Shown: piece by piece, positions 37,207 through 51,280 of the stretch
How positions within the stretch are numbered: position 1 is the stretch's first letter
Layout of the letters: each line of letters begins with the position of its first letter
From: Chrysomallon squamiferum
Taxonomy: Eukaryota > Mollusca > Gastropoda > Neomphalida > Peltospiridae
NCBI GenBank assembly: GCA_012295275.1
Contig: CM022673.1
Coordinates: forward strand, 1,226,105 to 1,290,104
Length of the DNA: 64,000 nt
Direction: 5' to 3'
The notes under the pieces: generated by a model
The model's input: the letters and a program-made list of their open reading frames with translations, nothing else
Told to the model about the DNA's origin: nothing
The model's database searches: none
Position numbers and translations under genes: made by a program

Positions 37207-39373
37207 TAAACGTAATTAATTACAATTTATTATTTCTCTAGAAATTAATTTTTATATATATTTTATTCATTGAACTCTTTTTGTTATATAAAACATCGAA
37301 CAAAGTAATTTAATTAAAACCAACGTGCACAACACTGTTTTGAATATTTTAAAGGTCAGTTAATAATAAATCATCAGTTAAAATGAATATATATATATAT
37401 AATATTTTTCTGCATCTACTTGAAAACACTGTTATGTTCAGCTTAAATATATGAACACACTTTGCCAGATATTGTCAAACTTGCCTAACATAAAACTGCA
37501 TACGTTCGTTGTTTGAGAGCCTCGAGACAGGTTATTTTATTTTTTAATTAACAGTGATTTTAAAACAGAACTTTGTCAATATATTTCCGCTAGCTGTACG
37601 TTACGTGTCAAAGAGGCGAATTTTGGATTACAAGCAGTGGTTTGGCCATTGCTGTTCTTTGTGTAGACAGGTATTTTAAAATCATTGCAAACGTACCGTT
37701 TTCGTTTTATATAAAATCATAGTTTTAATTATTTTTAATAATCAGAAGATCTATCTGCCCATATGTAAAAATAAAAAATAGTTGTAATCTGAGTGATTTA
37801 TAAAACACAGTTTATTGAGCAGCTTTTCTCAGTAATTTTTCATTCCCCTGCTAGTGAAATGTAACATGTTAAATTGGAAACAGCGTGTGAGACAGAAGCC
37901 TGTACAAGAACCTTTGCTGTTTCTTTATAATGCTGTCCATTCAATATATGCTTGATTTTTAATAGACATTATTAAAGTACATTTTGAATTCTAATCATGA
38001 GTTGTTTTCATTTTCTGTTTGGTGTAATTATATTTACTAATCAGTTCATTCATTCTTCCGTTGTTTCAATCATTCATTAATCCTTTCAATACGTCAGTAA
38101 TAAAAACCAAGAGTTTCTTATTTTGTTAATACTAGATAAATTATTTAATGTTTTACAGTCTATATTTGGTACGTGATTCACTCGATAAATATATACATGT
38201 ATTTAGAAAAGATTATTAATCAAAATCTGACAGTTATTCATATCGTTGTGTCATAAAGTTATTAAGAGTATTCTGATAAAAAAAAATCTGATAATAGTAC
38301 TGGAGTGATTACCTATTTCCATATTATTACACACACGTTATTTTGTTAGTTATAAAACGATACAAACAGAATAAGAAAGACGGTCGTTCTTCTGTACGCG
38401 TCTGTGTGTCTGTTAGTCTCTGTGTATGTATGTATGTGTGTACATACAATACACATCCACTTAATTTGAATTCTAAAATACGTAATAACAATATCTTTTT
38501 AGCTGATTTTATTATTTTGGGGCTTAGTTCTCAAAATAAATTTCAAAAACGAAACACCTTTTAACCAATATGGCATAGCTGAATGATTATTTTTATTTTT
38601 ACATAATGATTTTTAATTTTTAGAGAGATATATTTAGAATATCCAAAATATCAAGAAAATAATTTTTACTTTTCATCTCAAATATTCCACGTCATCATAT
38701 TCGTGTTATTAGCTTTGTGTACGACATGCATGGTTTGGTATCTTTTGTAACCGAAGCCTCGCGCACATTCTCTTAAGACTCTGTGCTGAAAAGGGTTAAT
38801 CTGCTTACGAACAAACTAAAAGTATCATTTATCATATTCTGTATTCTAAAGCTACTACCGGCTTCATTTGTAGCCCCGGGGTAATGAATGAGGTCACTGT
38901 CAACGGTTGACAGGCTTTGCGGATTGATATGTAGGTTTATGTATACGGAGCCTCGAGGCAAATAATATACCAACTTGATGATAGTTATCCGCAGGAAAAA
39001 CAAGATCGTAAAATGAAAACTTGCTTGGAGCAGAGTGAATGTCGACTGTCTAATGCTGCAGAGTTGCTTTTGTATTCAAAAAAAAAAAAAAAAAAAAAAT
39101 TTTAAAATTTCAGCAGTATTTTACATTATATTATATATTCAGTTGTCATGGTAATATTCATCTCTATTATTTCAAATCTGTTATAAATCCGACCATGTTG
39201 AACCGCAGTTTGGTCTTATCAGTGGACATTCGACTACGTGTCTCACTCTATAAGTACCTTTCTATTTTCTCTATTCATTAACGATTCATCTTTTTGAGGG
39301 ACATAAAATTATACACAAATGTTGCTTCTTTTTGTAAGTTCAGATCTATATCTCTAAAGCAAATTATTTCTAA

Positions 39374-39477
<104 letters not shown>

Positions 39478-39899
39478 CTGTCTTACTTTAAACATAAGAA
39501 ATCAATTTACAGTTGTGGACATATTTATAAACCGATGTAAGTATTTCATGTTGTTTTCCTAAAACTGTGTTATATAAATTTATAGAAAAAAATCAACCAT
39601 CGAACTATTCGTGTCCACCCTAACTGTAAATGATGAGTCTGTTTACTATGTGCGCCAGTACTAATAAAAAAAACTGTGTGATACATTGTCCACTCCGCAA
39701 GCTACAATATATTAGTATTAACCCACAAACTGGTATTGCAGATATATAACACTCTGAAGTTTGTGTTTCGTAGCACATTAGACAACTAATAAATACCAAA
39801 ATAACAGAAATAAGCAATTTTTATTACTATTTTATTTTTCTCTCTTTTTTTTTCTTCACAAACAGATTTTATAAAAAAATATGATACAGACAAGAAATG

Positions 39900-40080
39900 T
39901 ATATGCATGTATGTGTGTATATGTGTGTGTGTATGTATGTATGTATGTATGTATGTGTGTGTATGTATGTAAGTATGTATATATGTATCTATATTTGTAT
40001 GTATGTATTTGTCTGTATGTATCTATATTTGTATGTATGTATTTGTCTGTATGTTTGTTTGTATGTATGTATGTATGAGG
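39900..40080. repeat. (TATG)n / (TG)n interrupted microsatellite
   Basis: Includes a directly repeated block 'tgtatgtatttgtctgtatg' (two copies about 40 bp apart). Confidence 0.9.
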
Positions 40081-40210
40081 TAGTAAAAATAAATAAAGAA
40101 ATTACGTCTGTATCCAAACGAACACACACATTTACATGCACAGTAACAACACTTTTGGGGAAAATATTTAAATGAAAGTTTTATCCAGAGCTTTAACAGG
40201 AACTAATGCT

Positions 40211-40213
<3 letters not shown>

Positions 40214-40285
<72 letters not shown>
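40214..40285. repeat. (GA)n microsatellite
   Basis: About 34 GA units then poly-A. Confidence 0.95.
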
Positions 40286-40288
<3 letters not shown>

Positions 40289-40611
40289 AAAAAACAGGAA
40301 AAAAGTCACAATTTTGAATTAAGAAATATATTAGCAATGAAACATACTTCTGATACTAGAGCAAGGTTAAGAATATATAGTGAAACACATTTTAACCTCG
40401 GACATTTTATAAATCATTCATTTACAATAGGAAGCCTTTAGTTTAAATCTATCCTACTCAGTAAGCTAGACCCAAGCATTACCCATGCACAACATGAAGA
40501 CTCTTTTAATCAAGCCTAACTGACCTAATCAATAAGCTTAACTATTACCCCATTCATACTATGATGCCACATTCAATACTCTACAAACCCATACGTTTTG
40601 TTATATAAAAA

Positions 40612-40690
40612 TTGTGACTTTTTTCCTATGATTTTTTTTTTCCTATACTAAATTGTGACTTTTTTCTGTGACTTTTTTCCTGTGACCTGT
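40612..40690. repeat. Short tandem repeat with core 'ttgtgacttttttcc'
   Basis: Three to four degenerate copies of an approximately 20-40-bp unit containing TGTGACTTTTTTC. Confidence 0.7.
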
Positions 40691-41085
40691 TTTCCAGCCA
40701 TCGCTTTGAGAAGATGCTGAAAGTTAGAAAACAGTTAAACTAAAATATATGTCAGTTGTACGTATTATTCATGAATAAATACAGATATTAATACAGCAAT
40801 GACTAAGGTATATGTTAATCTTATATTTTAACAGTTTGTAGAAAAAGCCAGTGTATGTTCACGTTTTGGGTTCACGGAAACAACTATTATATATATATAT
40901 ATATATATTTTCTTTTTTTTCTTTCGCTTTCTTTATTTTATCAACTGGTTTTCAGACAAGAAATAGTTGTACTCACTGACATAAGTTCATGTACCGATTA
41001 ACCTTTTCCAACCATTTAATTAAAGTATTCTTTGGTCTTGATGTACTTCCTATTAATAGAATTAAACAGACCATCCAAAAAATAA

Positions 41086-41142
41086 ATGATAATTAAATAA
41101 ATAAATAAAATAATAATAATAATAATAATAATAAAATAAATT
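41086..41142. repeat. (AAAT)n and (AAT)n microsatellites
   Basis: Adjacent short arrays. Confidence 0.85.
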
Positions 41143-41169
41143 AGGAGTAAATCTTTTGTTCACCAACTG

Positions 41170-41177
41170 TGACGTCA
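41170..41177. promoter_or_regulatory. CRE palindrome TGACGTCA
   Basis: Exact CREB/ATF consensus, about 0.5 kb from the CG-richer island at 41.7 kb. It is possibly regulatory, with no direct support. Confidence 0.25.
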
Positions 41178-41639
41178 CCAGCATAAATATACATTTCCTG
41201 GAAGAAAGTGTCGTATTCCGAAAAACCCCATAAATTAAAAATATTTCCTGGTTTGTCAGATAACCTGTTATTATGTTAATATATTTCTTTACTTAGCAAC
41301 CGTATAGGAAAACCAAAATATTATACTTTTAATTACAGAGTAATTGAAAGAATCACATTTAAATGTTTTCTACAGAAAACTACTTTGACAAAGAAAAAAA
41401 AACAAAAAAACTATTTACAAAAGATCATTTAAACCTACGAAAGATGTTCTTCCGTTTACTTGTATTTATTTTCTATTTTATTAATATATTTCCCCCCCCC
41501 CTTAAATTACATTAACATCAACGTAGAGGGCGCGACTAAAGGGCAAATAATTCAGGGAGGTTTCTCAATGTGTAATAAATAATGGAAAGGCAAAAGTTAA
41601 TCCTATCTGGAAGTGCGAGCAGGTATTTGAATGTTTATT

Positions 41640-41842
41640 GATGAAGAGGATCACTTCAAAGGCGCTGTCTTGCTGACACACGTGACAAATAGGTGATCTT
41701 TTTGTTACGTCGTCCACATGACTCGGGGCGACTTCAAGATGTCATCCATCTTTGAGCGGAGTCGCGGAAGTGTCTGTCAAACTTCTCGAAGCAAACGTCG
41801 CGTTTTTACAGTCGCGCCTAAATGACTGTACGCTTAAGTACA
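41640..41842 (+). promoter_or_regulatory. CG-richer island ending in a donor-like site
   Basis: Several CG dinucleotides (cgtcg, gtcgcgg, gtcgcgcc) stand out against the AT-rich background. The stretch ends at TACAG|GTAATT (GT at 41843-41844). It resembles a TATA-less promoter with a noncoding first exon on the plus strand. No coding frame was identified. Confidence 0.25.
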
Positions 41843-42641
41843 GGTAATTTTATTAACTGCTGCAATAAAATTAAATCAATATAACTGCCTGTTTCTCTGA
41901 ATCAGTTTCTATATTACTGTGTGTGTGTGTGTGTGTACGTGTATTTATGCGTGTGTGTATGCATTTTTGTATGTATGTATGTATGTCTTTTTTGTATATG
42001 TATACGTATATCTGAATTCAGAATTGTCGCTATGTTTCTGTATGTGATTATCTTAGTGTACTTCTGGCTGAAAATCTTAAAATTACTGAATGATTATTAA
42101 CAGATTGTTTTCCAATGTATCCGATATAAAATTTCAATTTCATTGCATCATTATTTGTATTTTGGATACATTTTTTATTTAAAAAAAAAAAAAAAATTTT
42201 TGGAGGGGGTGTCTAGAATGTAAAGATTAGACTGGAATAAAATTATCGTGTTTGGCAATGAGGTATACAGAAATAAATCGATCTGACGGAGTCAAGTCGA
42301 GTCGAGAGATAGACGTAAATAAATAAACACACAAATAAGTAAATAAATAACTGGCTTATCTTGTAGCTCTTTACATTTATGCTGTGTAATAATAAACCAC
42401 ATTCAGAGGGTTTTGATGTAAATTATGGGCAGTTTGGTTCAGCCACAACACAAGAAAGAAAAACATCTTGGTATTTTGATAGCATTTTTGCTGTTTTCTG
42501 CGTCATTAATCGTTTAAACAGTTTCAGTCTGTTTTGTTGTAAACAACGAAGTACCTCGTTTATTTTGACACTCGATCGATTCGAAATAATTATTTAATAT
42601 AAAAGCAATGTTTACACGTTTTCCAAAACTGTCACACACTT

Positions 42642-42651
<10 letters not shown>

Positions 42652-42682
<31 letters not shown>

Positions 42683-42683
42683 T
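42652..42683. repeat. (AC)n microsatellite
   Basis: About 14 AC units. Confidence 0.9.
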
Positions 42684-42784
42684 GCACATATATGAATGCA
42701 GCCATAAATAAATACATCCATGCAGACGTACATTTTTAGATATTTTATTTTACACTTCTTCACTCAAAATATATAGACGCGTGT

Positions 42785-42852
42785 GTATCTATGTATGTAT
42801 GTATGTATGTATGTATGTATGTATGTATGTATCTATATATGTATGTATATAC
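42785..42852. repeat. (TATG)n microsatellite
   Basis: About 11 ATGT units plus variants. Confidence 0.9.
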
Positions 42853-43254
42853 ATTTGTATGTTCAAAATCTGTATTAATTAGGATCGGAACTGAGAAGGA
42901 AAGATTATACTTGTGCAGCGAGACTCAGAGGCAGGAAATGAAGTGTATAATTACGTCTAATAACTGATTCACTTATTACTGAACGACAAAGAACATAATA
43001 AACTTTTTGATAATAACATAACGTAATCAGTTTGTTTTAGAAAAATAGATGCACATTTGTATTATGGTCGATCCAGCAAAATTTCAGACTTCAGCATTCA
43101 TTAGTTTCTGTTATTAATATATTAATGTTTTGTATGCGTATACAAACAAAACTGAGGTCAAAAGGGAGCTTACCACTGTTACAGTTATCCATGACAGCAA
43201 AACACCTGTTCAGAATGAGCCCATTAACTTTTACACAGAGCAGATATACTTGCA

Positions 43255-43261
43255 TGGGGGG

Positions 43262-43337
<76 letters not shown>

Positions 43338-43338
43338 T
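43255..43338. repeat. (GA)n microsatellite
   Basis: G-run followed by about 36 GA units with one AA interruption. Confidence 0.95.
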
Positions 43339-45327
43339 AACAATTAAAAATACACATACAGATATACAGATAAACACTGACAAGCATAAATAACAGTTTT
43401 AACTGATATTGATTACAACAATGGTTATTAATACAGAGGATTGATTGTCTTGAATAATAAAGCTAAAAAGAACTGTTGTGTAGCAGAATGTATCCTAAAT
43501 ACAATTGATATAATACTGGGTAAGTGGGATTTTTCTGTTAATAGAGTTCAATTTTTGCTAATAATAAAGTATGAAGCAAATACTGACAATCGGTTCGAGT
43601 AGAAATTGCAAAATCTGATATCATTACAATGTTATAGCGTGCTCAGTCTGTTAGGAACTTTTCTGATTTCATTTCATTGTATAAAATAATACAGACTATA
43701 ACAGGTTAATATCTGTGAAGAAATAAAAACAGTTGTATTTGTAATTTATTTTAAATTTTTCTGCTTCAGTGTGATTACCACTTTTGTATGATTTTGAACT
43801 GAAATATATAAATAAATAGATAGATATCTTCCCAAAGATAACGATAATGGATTTGGCAACTGAATACAGTCTCATTTTCACTATTCACATTTATCAGTAG
43901 AAAAGAAACATCCCTGAAATTTATAAATTTCAAATATAAGTTCCGTTGACGTGTGTAACGTCTTTTTCTGTCTATAAAAAGAAATTTTTGTATCAACGTA
44001 GGCGTTGACGTATTTCTGGCGCCTCAATTTTGTACGTAAGACAGAATCTTTGCTTTCGTGATACAAGTTGTCTCCCTTGATAGCGTTTTAGGTGATAAAT
44101 GCAAGAGGAAATGTACATTGGCAGTGTTGGTGAATACTTATCTGAATGATAGTCATTACTAAAGGTAGGATAAAATGATGTAACTTCTCCTGATGATTTT
44201 TTATCGCCTTTTCTTTTCATTTCTTTGTTGGAGTAATGGAAAGAAGTATGAACTAATTGTTGACTGTTACACTGGTTTCAGAAGCTGTTGAAGTACAATT
44301 TAGCAAACTGTTTCCTTGTTTAGCAAATATCATGCCAAAAAAAAAAAAAAAAGGGGGATTTTTTTTCTCTCTCTGACAATTTCTATAATAAACCAAACAG
44401 GCTGCTGACGTTATATACATTTATTAAGCAACTTTTATCTTTGAAATTATCAACGAATGAAAGATATTTACATAACAATGACGCAGTTTACGAAACTCCG
44501 AAGTTTAATCATTGTAAGTACAGCTGGTGTCATCTGTAAAATATTCCACCTCGCTGTCTTAAATACTTTTTGAAATAACGAAGTAATTGCTAAAACATCT
44601 GGAAAAACAAAACAAAACAACAACAACAACAACATCCAATATCATGTTAATATAATTTGCTATTTATAAACGTACCTTAAGCTGTTATCAACTACAAAGC
44701 AAACGAAGATTACGTAAATTAAGAAAATGTTATCTTCAAGATTCTTATCAAAGTTTTGTCCAGACTGTTGGTTTTAGACGAAGCCTTACAAGCGATTTAC
44801 ACGGCTTCTTAATTGTAACGCTAATATTGACATGCTGAAGTTTATTCCGTCTTTCACTAGATGAACAAAAAGAAAAATATTCAGCGTGTAAACCTTGCAT
44901 TTATCTGCAAATTGTCCTTCAAAATATATATATTTTATCTACACATTTTTTTTCTTAGGTTTAGCCCACCCTAGAAGTGTCTCAAAGATATTTTAAGAAA
45001 ATACTTAATTATATTTTAGTTTATTTCATTTATCACCGCAACTTTTACTTTTGAGAATCCACGTTCAAGTATTTACGATAACAATAATCGGGTGAGGGCA
45101 AATTATATAATACTAACAGGCGCAAAGTAAATATTCTACGAATTTGTAATCTGTTTTATTACATTTAAAGTTTTCCCCAGTCTGGCATGCCCCTTCAACT
45201 CTGGCGTTATGCAGGTGCAGGAGCTGTATGCATTTTATAGATGCAGCATATATATTTATATACTGGCTTACATTTTTATAAAATATTTTGAAATAATTTT
45301 AACGAGAATTGTCCATCAGTTACTTGT

Positions 45328-45493
45328 ACTGCTTCTATTACTACTACTATTATTACCATCACTGCTACTGCTGCTGCAGTTACTACTATTACTACTTTAC
45401 TAGTATTACTACTACAACCACTACTGCTGCTACAACTGCAACTACTTTTGCCACCACCACCACCACCACTACTACTACTATTATCACCACCAT

Positions 45494-45573
<80 letters not shown>

Positions 45574-45574
45574 G
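45328..45574. repeat. (TAC)n / (CAC)n / (AAT)n trinucleotide block
   Basis: Mixed imperfect trinucleotide repeats over about 245 bp. All long frames through it (poly-Thr, poly-Val, poly-Leu, poly-Tyr) are artefacts. Confidence 0.9.
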
Positions 45575-45865
45575 ATTATTAATTTTTTTTTTAAATGTTC
45601 CATACCTTTTTTGTTCAGTATATGTCAGAAACGTTAAACATAGTGACCATGAAACGTTCAACAGCCAACTGGCGTTCTGGTCATAAAATCAATGAATTTT
45701 TCTTAGAAATATTTTCTTTGATTAAACTGTCATAAGAAATAAAGGTCACTTTCTTCCTTAAAAAAAATGTGTTGCTTGTTATTTATTTATATATTTATTT
45801 GTATACGTATTTATATATATTTTTGTCTGTTTGTTTATATGTTTGTTTGTTAGTTTCTTTTTATT

Positions 45866-45881
45866 TATTTATTCATTATTA

Positions 45882-45951
<70 letters not shown>

Positions 45952-45960
45952 TTTGATATT
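45866..45960. repeat. (ATT)n and (TTTA)n microsatellites
   Basis: ATT array followed by about 12 TTTA units. Confidence 0.9.
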
Positions 45961-47052
45961 AAATGAAAAAACAAGTTCCACATAAATTCTTGATTCACAC
46001 AATAGGATCAGAAGGTATTCTTCCATACTTTGAAGACTGGTTAGACCTAATAAGGTTTGCTGAGTTATTGCGGTCGATAAATCAGCCAAAACAACATATA
46101 ATAATGTATTATAGTATTGAGCTTATGTGTCTCCAGAATGTCATCAGTACAGCATAAAACCATAATACTACCCCCCCCCAAAAAAAAACAACAACAACAA
46201 CAACAACCAAAACAACAATGACAGCACCTAAACCATCAGCATTCTTTTTTTAGGACTGGAATAATTGTTCTCAACGATTGACGTAATTCAGGTTAATAAC
46301 TAAGATCAGTGAATATTACAAGATAAGTGGCTTAACTCTACTACAGGTTTCCGAAATGTTTCCGACATATTCCTCGGATTATTATATGTTTTGTCCTGCC
46401 AGTTCGTAAACTATGAAATTTAACTTACTATTTTAAATAGGTGATTATATATGTATATTTGTATATGCACTAATGTATATTTACTGTGCAGTTATGTTTA
46501 TCAGTAAAGCTTTATGAATTGTAACCAGTTTATTTTATATGTTGCAAAGTTATTAGATGCAATACAAAAGTAAGTCAATGTTAACTGTGTGTTAAAATTA
46601 AATAAAAACTGCAATTATAAAAACAACTGTTTGGTGTTGTTATTCGAGAAAACAAGACGTAGAGCTGTACTATTGCGTCTGTCTGTATCTATGTGTGTCT
46701 GTGATGTGTGTGTGTGTGAGAGAGAGACAGGGGAGAGAGATATGACAGACAGATATACAGATGATTGATTGATTCAGAGAAGACTGACAGTAGAGGGAAT
46801 AAATGAATAAACAGATGAGAAAGGAAAGACTCTCCATCGCTTACTGGGCTACTCTTATCTTTTATCTGGGACTTGAGATAAACAAGTAAGAACATTTTAT
46901 AACCTTTGATAAACCACTTACAGGCATTTGCTTAAACAGATATTGCAGATAAAATGCACCCAGGAGGTTTGATCTTGTATCCCTTCACAGCTCTGAAACA
47001 GAACGAAAAGCAGAACGAAACTATGAAGACAATTAATACAGGAGAGACAGAG

Positions 47053-47147
<95 letters not shown>

Positions 47148-47169
47148 GAGAGACAGACAGAGAGAGAAA

Positions 47170-47237
<68 letters not shown>

Positions 47238-47252
47238 GAGAGAGAGAGAGAA
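47053..47252. repeat. (GA)n / (GACA)n microsatellite, ~200 bp
   Basis: Long GA array with interspersed GACA variants, giving Arg-Glu and Ser-Leu frames that are artefacts. Confidence 0.95.
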
Positions 47253-47292
47253 AAAAAACACTTACAGAAAAACTGAGAGAATGAAAAACCCA

Positions 47293-47445
47293 TATATATA
47301 TATATATATATATATCAATTTTATCTTATTTTTTCTTTCTATTCCATATATGTGTGTATGTGTTTGTGTGTTTTTCAATCAGTCAATTTTTCTCTGTCTT
47401 CCTCTCTCTTCATTCTGTCATACTTATATATATATATATATATAT
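47293..47445. repeat. Two related (TA)n-bearing segments
   Basis: (TA)n tracts at about 47293-47314 and 47426-47445 are each followed by 'atcttatt', then by 'tctattcca' or 'ccatctctctgttcca' and 'tgtgt..tgtgtgt'. This indicates an old duplication of an approximately 130-bp segment. Confidence 0.65.
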
Positions 47446-48497
47446 TATCTTATTCCATCTCTCTGTTCCATGTGTATGTGTGTATAAATAAATGGGAAAG
47501 CAAGAGAAAAAGAGATAAAATTAATTTACTGATTACTAACTCTAAACATTACAAACTGAAAATGCAAATTAAGCAACATTCTGAAAATATCACACAAAAT
47601 AACAACAATTATCTCAATGGTTTATTCTCGCTTGATGGCTGGAAATTAGTTTCTCCAAGTATGTTTCAACTCAGCCAGGCCGAACCTACACCAGTCACTT
47701 ACAAAAAAGACAGGCTGTTTGGAATTCTCAAATTTATTTCCTACAAGAAAAAACCCAATTAACATTACATGTCAGGTTCATTTTTACTAAAAAGTCCTAT
47801 CATTTAGCTTCCAGAACTATCCCCGCAAGAGAGAGAGAGAAAGAGAGAAAGAGAGAGAGAGAGGGGAGAAATGGAAAAAAAGACTTTTATATATGGTTTT
47901 TATTCTTGTTTTATCATTAATGTTGGCGATGTAACGATTCAGGACAGATTTCGGTGTTTGGAAAAAGAGAGAGGCGAAACTCCTCAGAGCAGTGACTGCA
48001 GTCTACAGATTATAAAAACGATCATTCTGATAAACTGCACAGGAGTCAGTTGCTGGGTTGTAAACTGTTAGTTCTGTGTTCAAGCAATATTTTGTGAATG
48101 TTTCGTGAACAACAACAACAACAAAAAAAATAAAGATATTGAAAAATAAACTTAAGCAGATTTTATTAATTTGTTTCGAATTAAACTGGATGTTTACTGC
48201 AGAACGGATTTTCCTGTCAACATTGGCCAAATGATTTAAATATCTATGATCGAAATATTTTTTCGATTTATCCAAATAATCGATTCGTTTTATATAAAAG
48301 GCTAAGACTCGATGTTTAGGATTATTTAGTAATGAAAAAAACAGTAAAATATTACTTTTTATCAAATATGGAGCCAGAATTGCGCACAAGCTGAACATTC
48401 AGTGGTGAAAATATCGGAAGAAAAGAAAAACCAAACATAAACTCAGACAATTCAGTAAAAGGTAAGTAATTGCAACTTAAAAAGACTTGCAGAATAA

Positions 48498-48528
<31 letters not shown>

Positions 48529-48640
48529 ATATAGTTTATTTCAAACGAGAACAAATGAATAAATAAATAAATAAATAAATAAAATAAATAAATAAATAAA
48601 TAAAATAAAATAAAATAAAATAAATAAATATAAAAAAAAA
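48498..48640. repeat. Poly-T and (AAAT)n/(AAAAT)n tracts
   Basis: About 24 T followed by AAAT and AAAAT arrays. Confidence 0.9.
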
Positions 48641-49299
48641 GTTATATGTTTGCACTGTCTGATAATATAACCCGAACAGTTTGAACTTTCAGCACGCTGC
48701 AAATATATGTTTCCCTTTCTTACGAACAAAACTGAACGTATAACTGACAGCCGGAAGACACATTCCGCACATGCATGTTAGACGAAAGTAAATAAAGATG
48801 GCAGATTGTTTGTAAATGTCCATAATACGTGTTAGTGTTGTTTACACGACGGCAAGACTTATTCCCGAATACCATGCCAGTGCTGATTATAACTGTACCT
48901 CTTCTTCCGCATCTAACTTATCTTAATTTTCTCATCACCTGTGTAGGAAACAGTGCAACAGGTGCGTCGTTCTACCTGGTCGTAAAGATCTGTCTTGCAA
49001 TACACCTCGACAGATTGTCACCAACGCTTACCTGCAGTTTCCTGAATTTGCAACGTTAAACGCTACCTGCCTATCACAAAAATTACAGATTGTTTGAAAC
49101 TCGTGTATATCAATTAAAGAAGCCAGTAAAAGTGACTGCAATCTCCTATTTTAAACCCGTGTCGTCCACAAGGATGAGATAATGAACCGCCTAAAGTCGT
49201 TTCTCTTAAGCCTTGAACAGAAAATAAATCAAATTTTTTTGTCTTGATTAATAAGCATTGTTTTTTACGAGACACCTTTTTATTTATCGGTATTTCAGA

Positions 49300-50260
49300 A
49301 GAGAAACACTAATATCGATAATTTTCGAAAGTCATTTAAGAAGAAGGATTGATATCGATAGTTCCAAACAGAATGATTAGTATCGACAGTATACTGATTT
49401 TACTTCTTCTAATAAAAAATATAGTTATTATAATTATCTATATTAATTTTCCTTTTGTTCGAATGTTACCAATTTTTATTCTTTTGAAAATTGTCAGTTT
49501 TAATATTTCTCGTCTAAATATCGATGTAAATATGTCTCAGTGGGAATTAATCGACATTAGAACGCAGAAATGTCGATGTTCACTTTTTATGCTTGAGATA
49601 TATTGATATCTTTTTTTTTTCATTTTTTTAAATTTACTTTTATTATTATTATATTTTTAAAATAAGATTAGTATTAATTTCATTTCGTTGAAAGATATCG
49701 ATATTGATATCGATATTGATTGTCACTAGAACGATATCGATAGAACGATATCTATAATTATGTTTTTCACTTTAGATTTATAATTACATTTGAAAGATAC
49801 GGAAACAGTTGTCGAAATATCGATAATATCGCTTCGTTTATCGATATTAAACATCTCAGTTTAAAAGTATATTTATTGTTTCTCTAAATAAATCGATAAT
49901 AACAGTTCTAGACCTCAGTACATATGTATTTAACTCTAGTGACATTAAGGCTTATTGCTGTGACATTTTGCTGTTCACACTCCTGATCTAACACTTTTTA
50001 CTCCTCAGATATTGTTGTTAACATTTCTGTCCTAAAATACATTTCGCTTGTTTTCAGTTTACAAAATATCAATATCATCACTCTAAACATATCGAGACTA
50101 ATATTTCATACTTTAAGGAAATCGAGAATAAGATTATTTTTGAAATATATCGATAAAAGTATGGTTTCTTAAACTATAAATGCTGATGTTAAATTTCTTT
50201 TATCTAAAAGTATCGATATTATCGCGTTTCACATTATAGATATCGATATTATTATTTCTA
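49300..50260. repeat. Block enriched in ATCGAT / TATCGATA motifs
   Basis: By eye about a dozen exact ATCGAT hexamers plus many one-mismatch forms (atcgac, gtcgat, atcgag) occur in under 1 kb, where AT-rich DNA would give well under one per kb. Spacing is irregular, locally about 12-30 bp. This is either a decayed minisatellite or a cluster of DREF-type sites (TATCGATA). Confidence 0.7.
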
Positions 50261-51159
50261 TAGCGATATTTATGTTTATCGTTTAATGACATCACAAATG
50301 TATTATAATTAATTTATCCAGAAGTACAGTATACAATAATTATGAATAAATGAACAATAGCATGCTGTCTCCAACTTTTTGTGCTAATTCAATAGGCTCT
50401 TAACAATAACGTTATCAATTAAACTTATTGTTAAACAGTTAAAGGTGTAAAACATACTTTATAGTTCAATCTCCATATTGAGGTTCATCTTTTAGCATTC
50501 AGTGATTAATATTTTAAGACGACAGTTGAGTTATACGTTTCATGTTATTCAAACTGAACATTCAACACAGACAATAAAATAAAATTACAGTCAGAAACAA
50601 ATTGTTAGTTTTTGCCTCTTAAAACACTTTTATTGGCATAGCTATTTTAATCTGTTAATAAAGTGTTAGAAATGAATACTGAAATACCATTATTATTCAA
50701 TATAACGAGTTCATATTCACTTTATTTTATTTTATTTTTTTTAATGAGAGGTACATTTTTTATTTTGTTCATTGTGTATTTCATTTTATATTTATACATT
50801 AAAAATTAATTATGTTTCTAATTTCCTTAAACATGTCTTAATTTAAATAATGTTGCAGTGACCCAGACTAATTTATTTCACTGATTTACTTTACCTGACC
50901 AGTATATATATGAAAAAAAAAAACATATACATCGACACCGTTTTTCTGTTACTTTGCGTATACATTTACAATCATTTAAATGCGATTTCTTTCTATTTAG
51001 ATTTATTTTGTTTTTGTTTTAAAATTTGTCTTTTCACTTGAAGTATCGTCGTTTGCAGATTGATGTGGCGCCAGTGTTTGTGAGGCTGATTATTCAAGAA
51101 ACCTTAAATTTATACATATAATGTTTAACGGCATTTTACTTCGTAGTTATTTCGTATTA

Positions 51160-51188
51160 GTTGGGAGGGAGGGAGGGAGAGAGAGGGG

Positions 51189-51279
<91 letters not shown>
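51160..51279. repeat. (GGGA)n-(GA)n microsatellite
   Basis: Short GGGA/GGAG lead then about 42 GA units. Confidence 0.95.

Positions 51280-51280
<1 letters not shown>

Noticed and set aside
45309-45686. Poly-Thr/poly-Asn frame as a possible mucin-like or prion-like protein
   Set aside because: Composition follows exactly from TAC/CAC/AAT triplet arrays, and no signal peptide or splice structure supports a gene.
46954-47487. 177-codon frame rich in Arg-Glu
   Set aside because: It is a translation of the (GA)n array; the opposite strand gives Ser-Leu repeats of similar length.
48003-48398. 131-codon minus-strand frame without obvious simple repeats
   Set aside because: No recognised motif, an internal poly-Val stretch from a short AAC repeat, and no splice or promoter context; length is not exceptional for AT-rich DNA.
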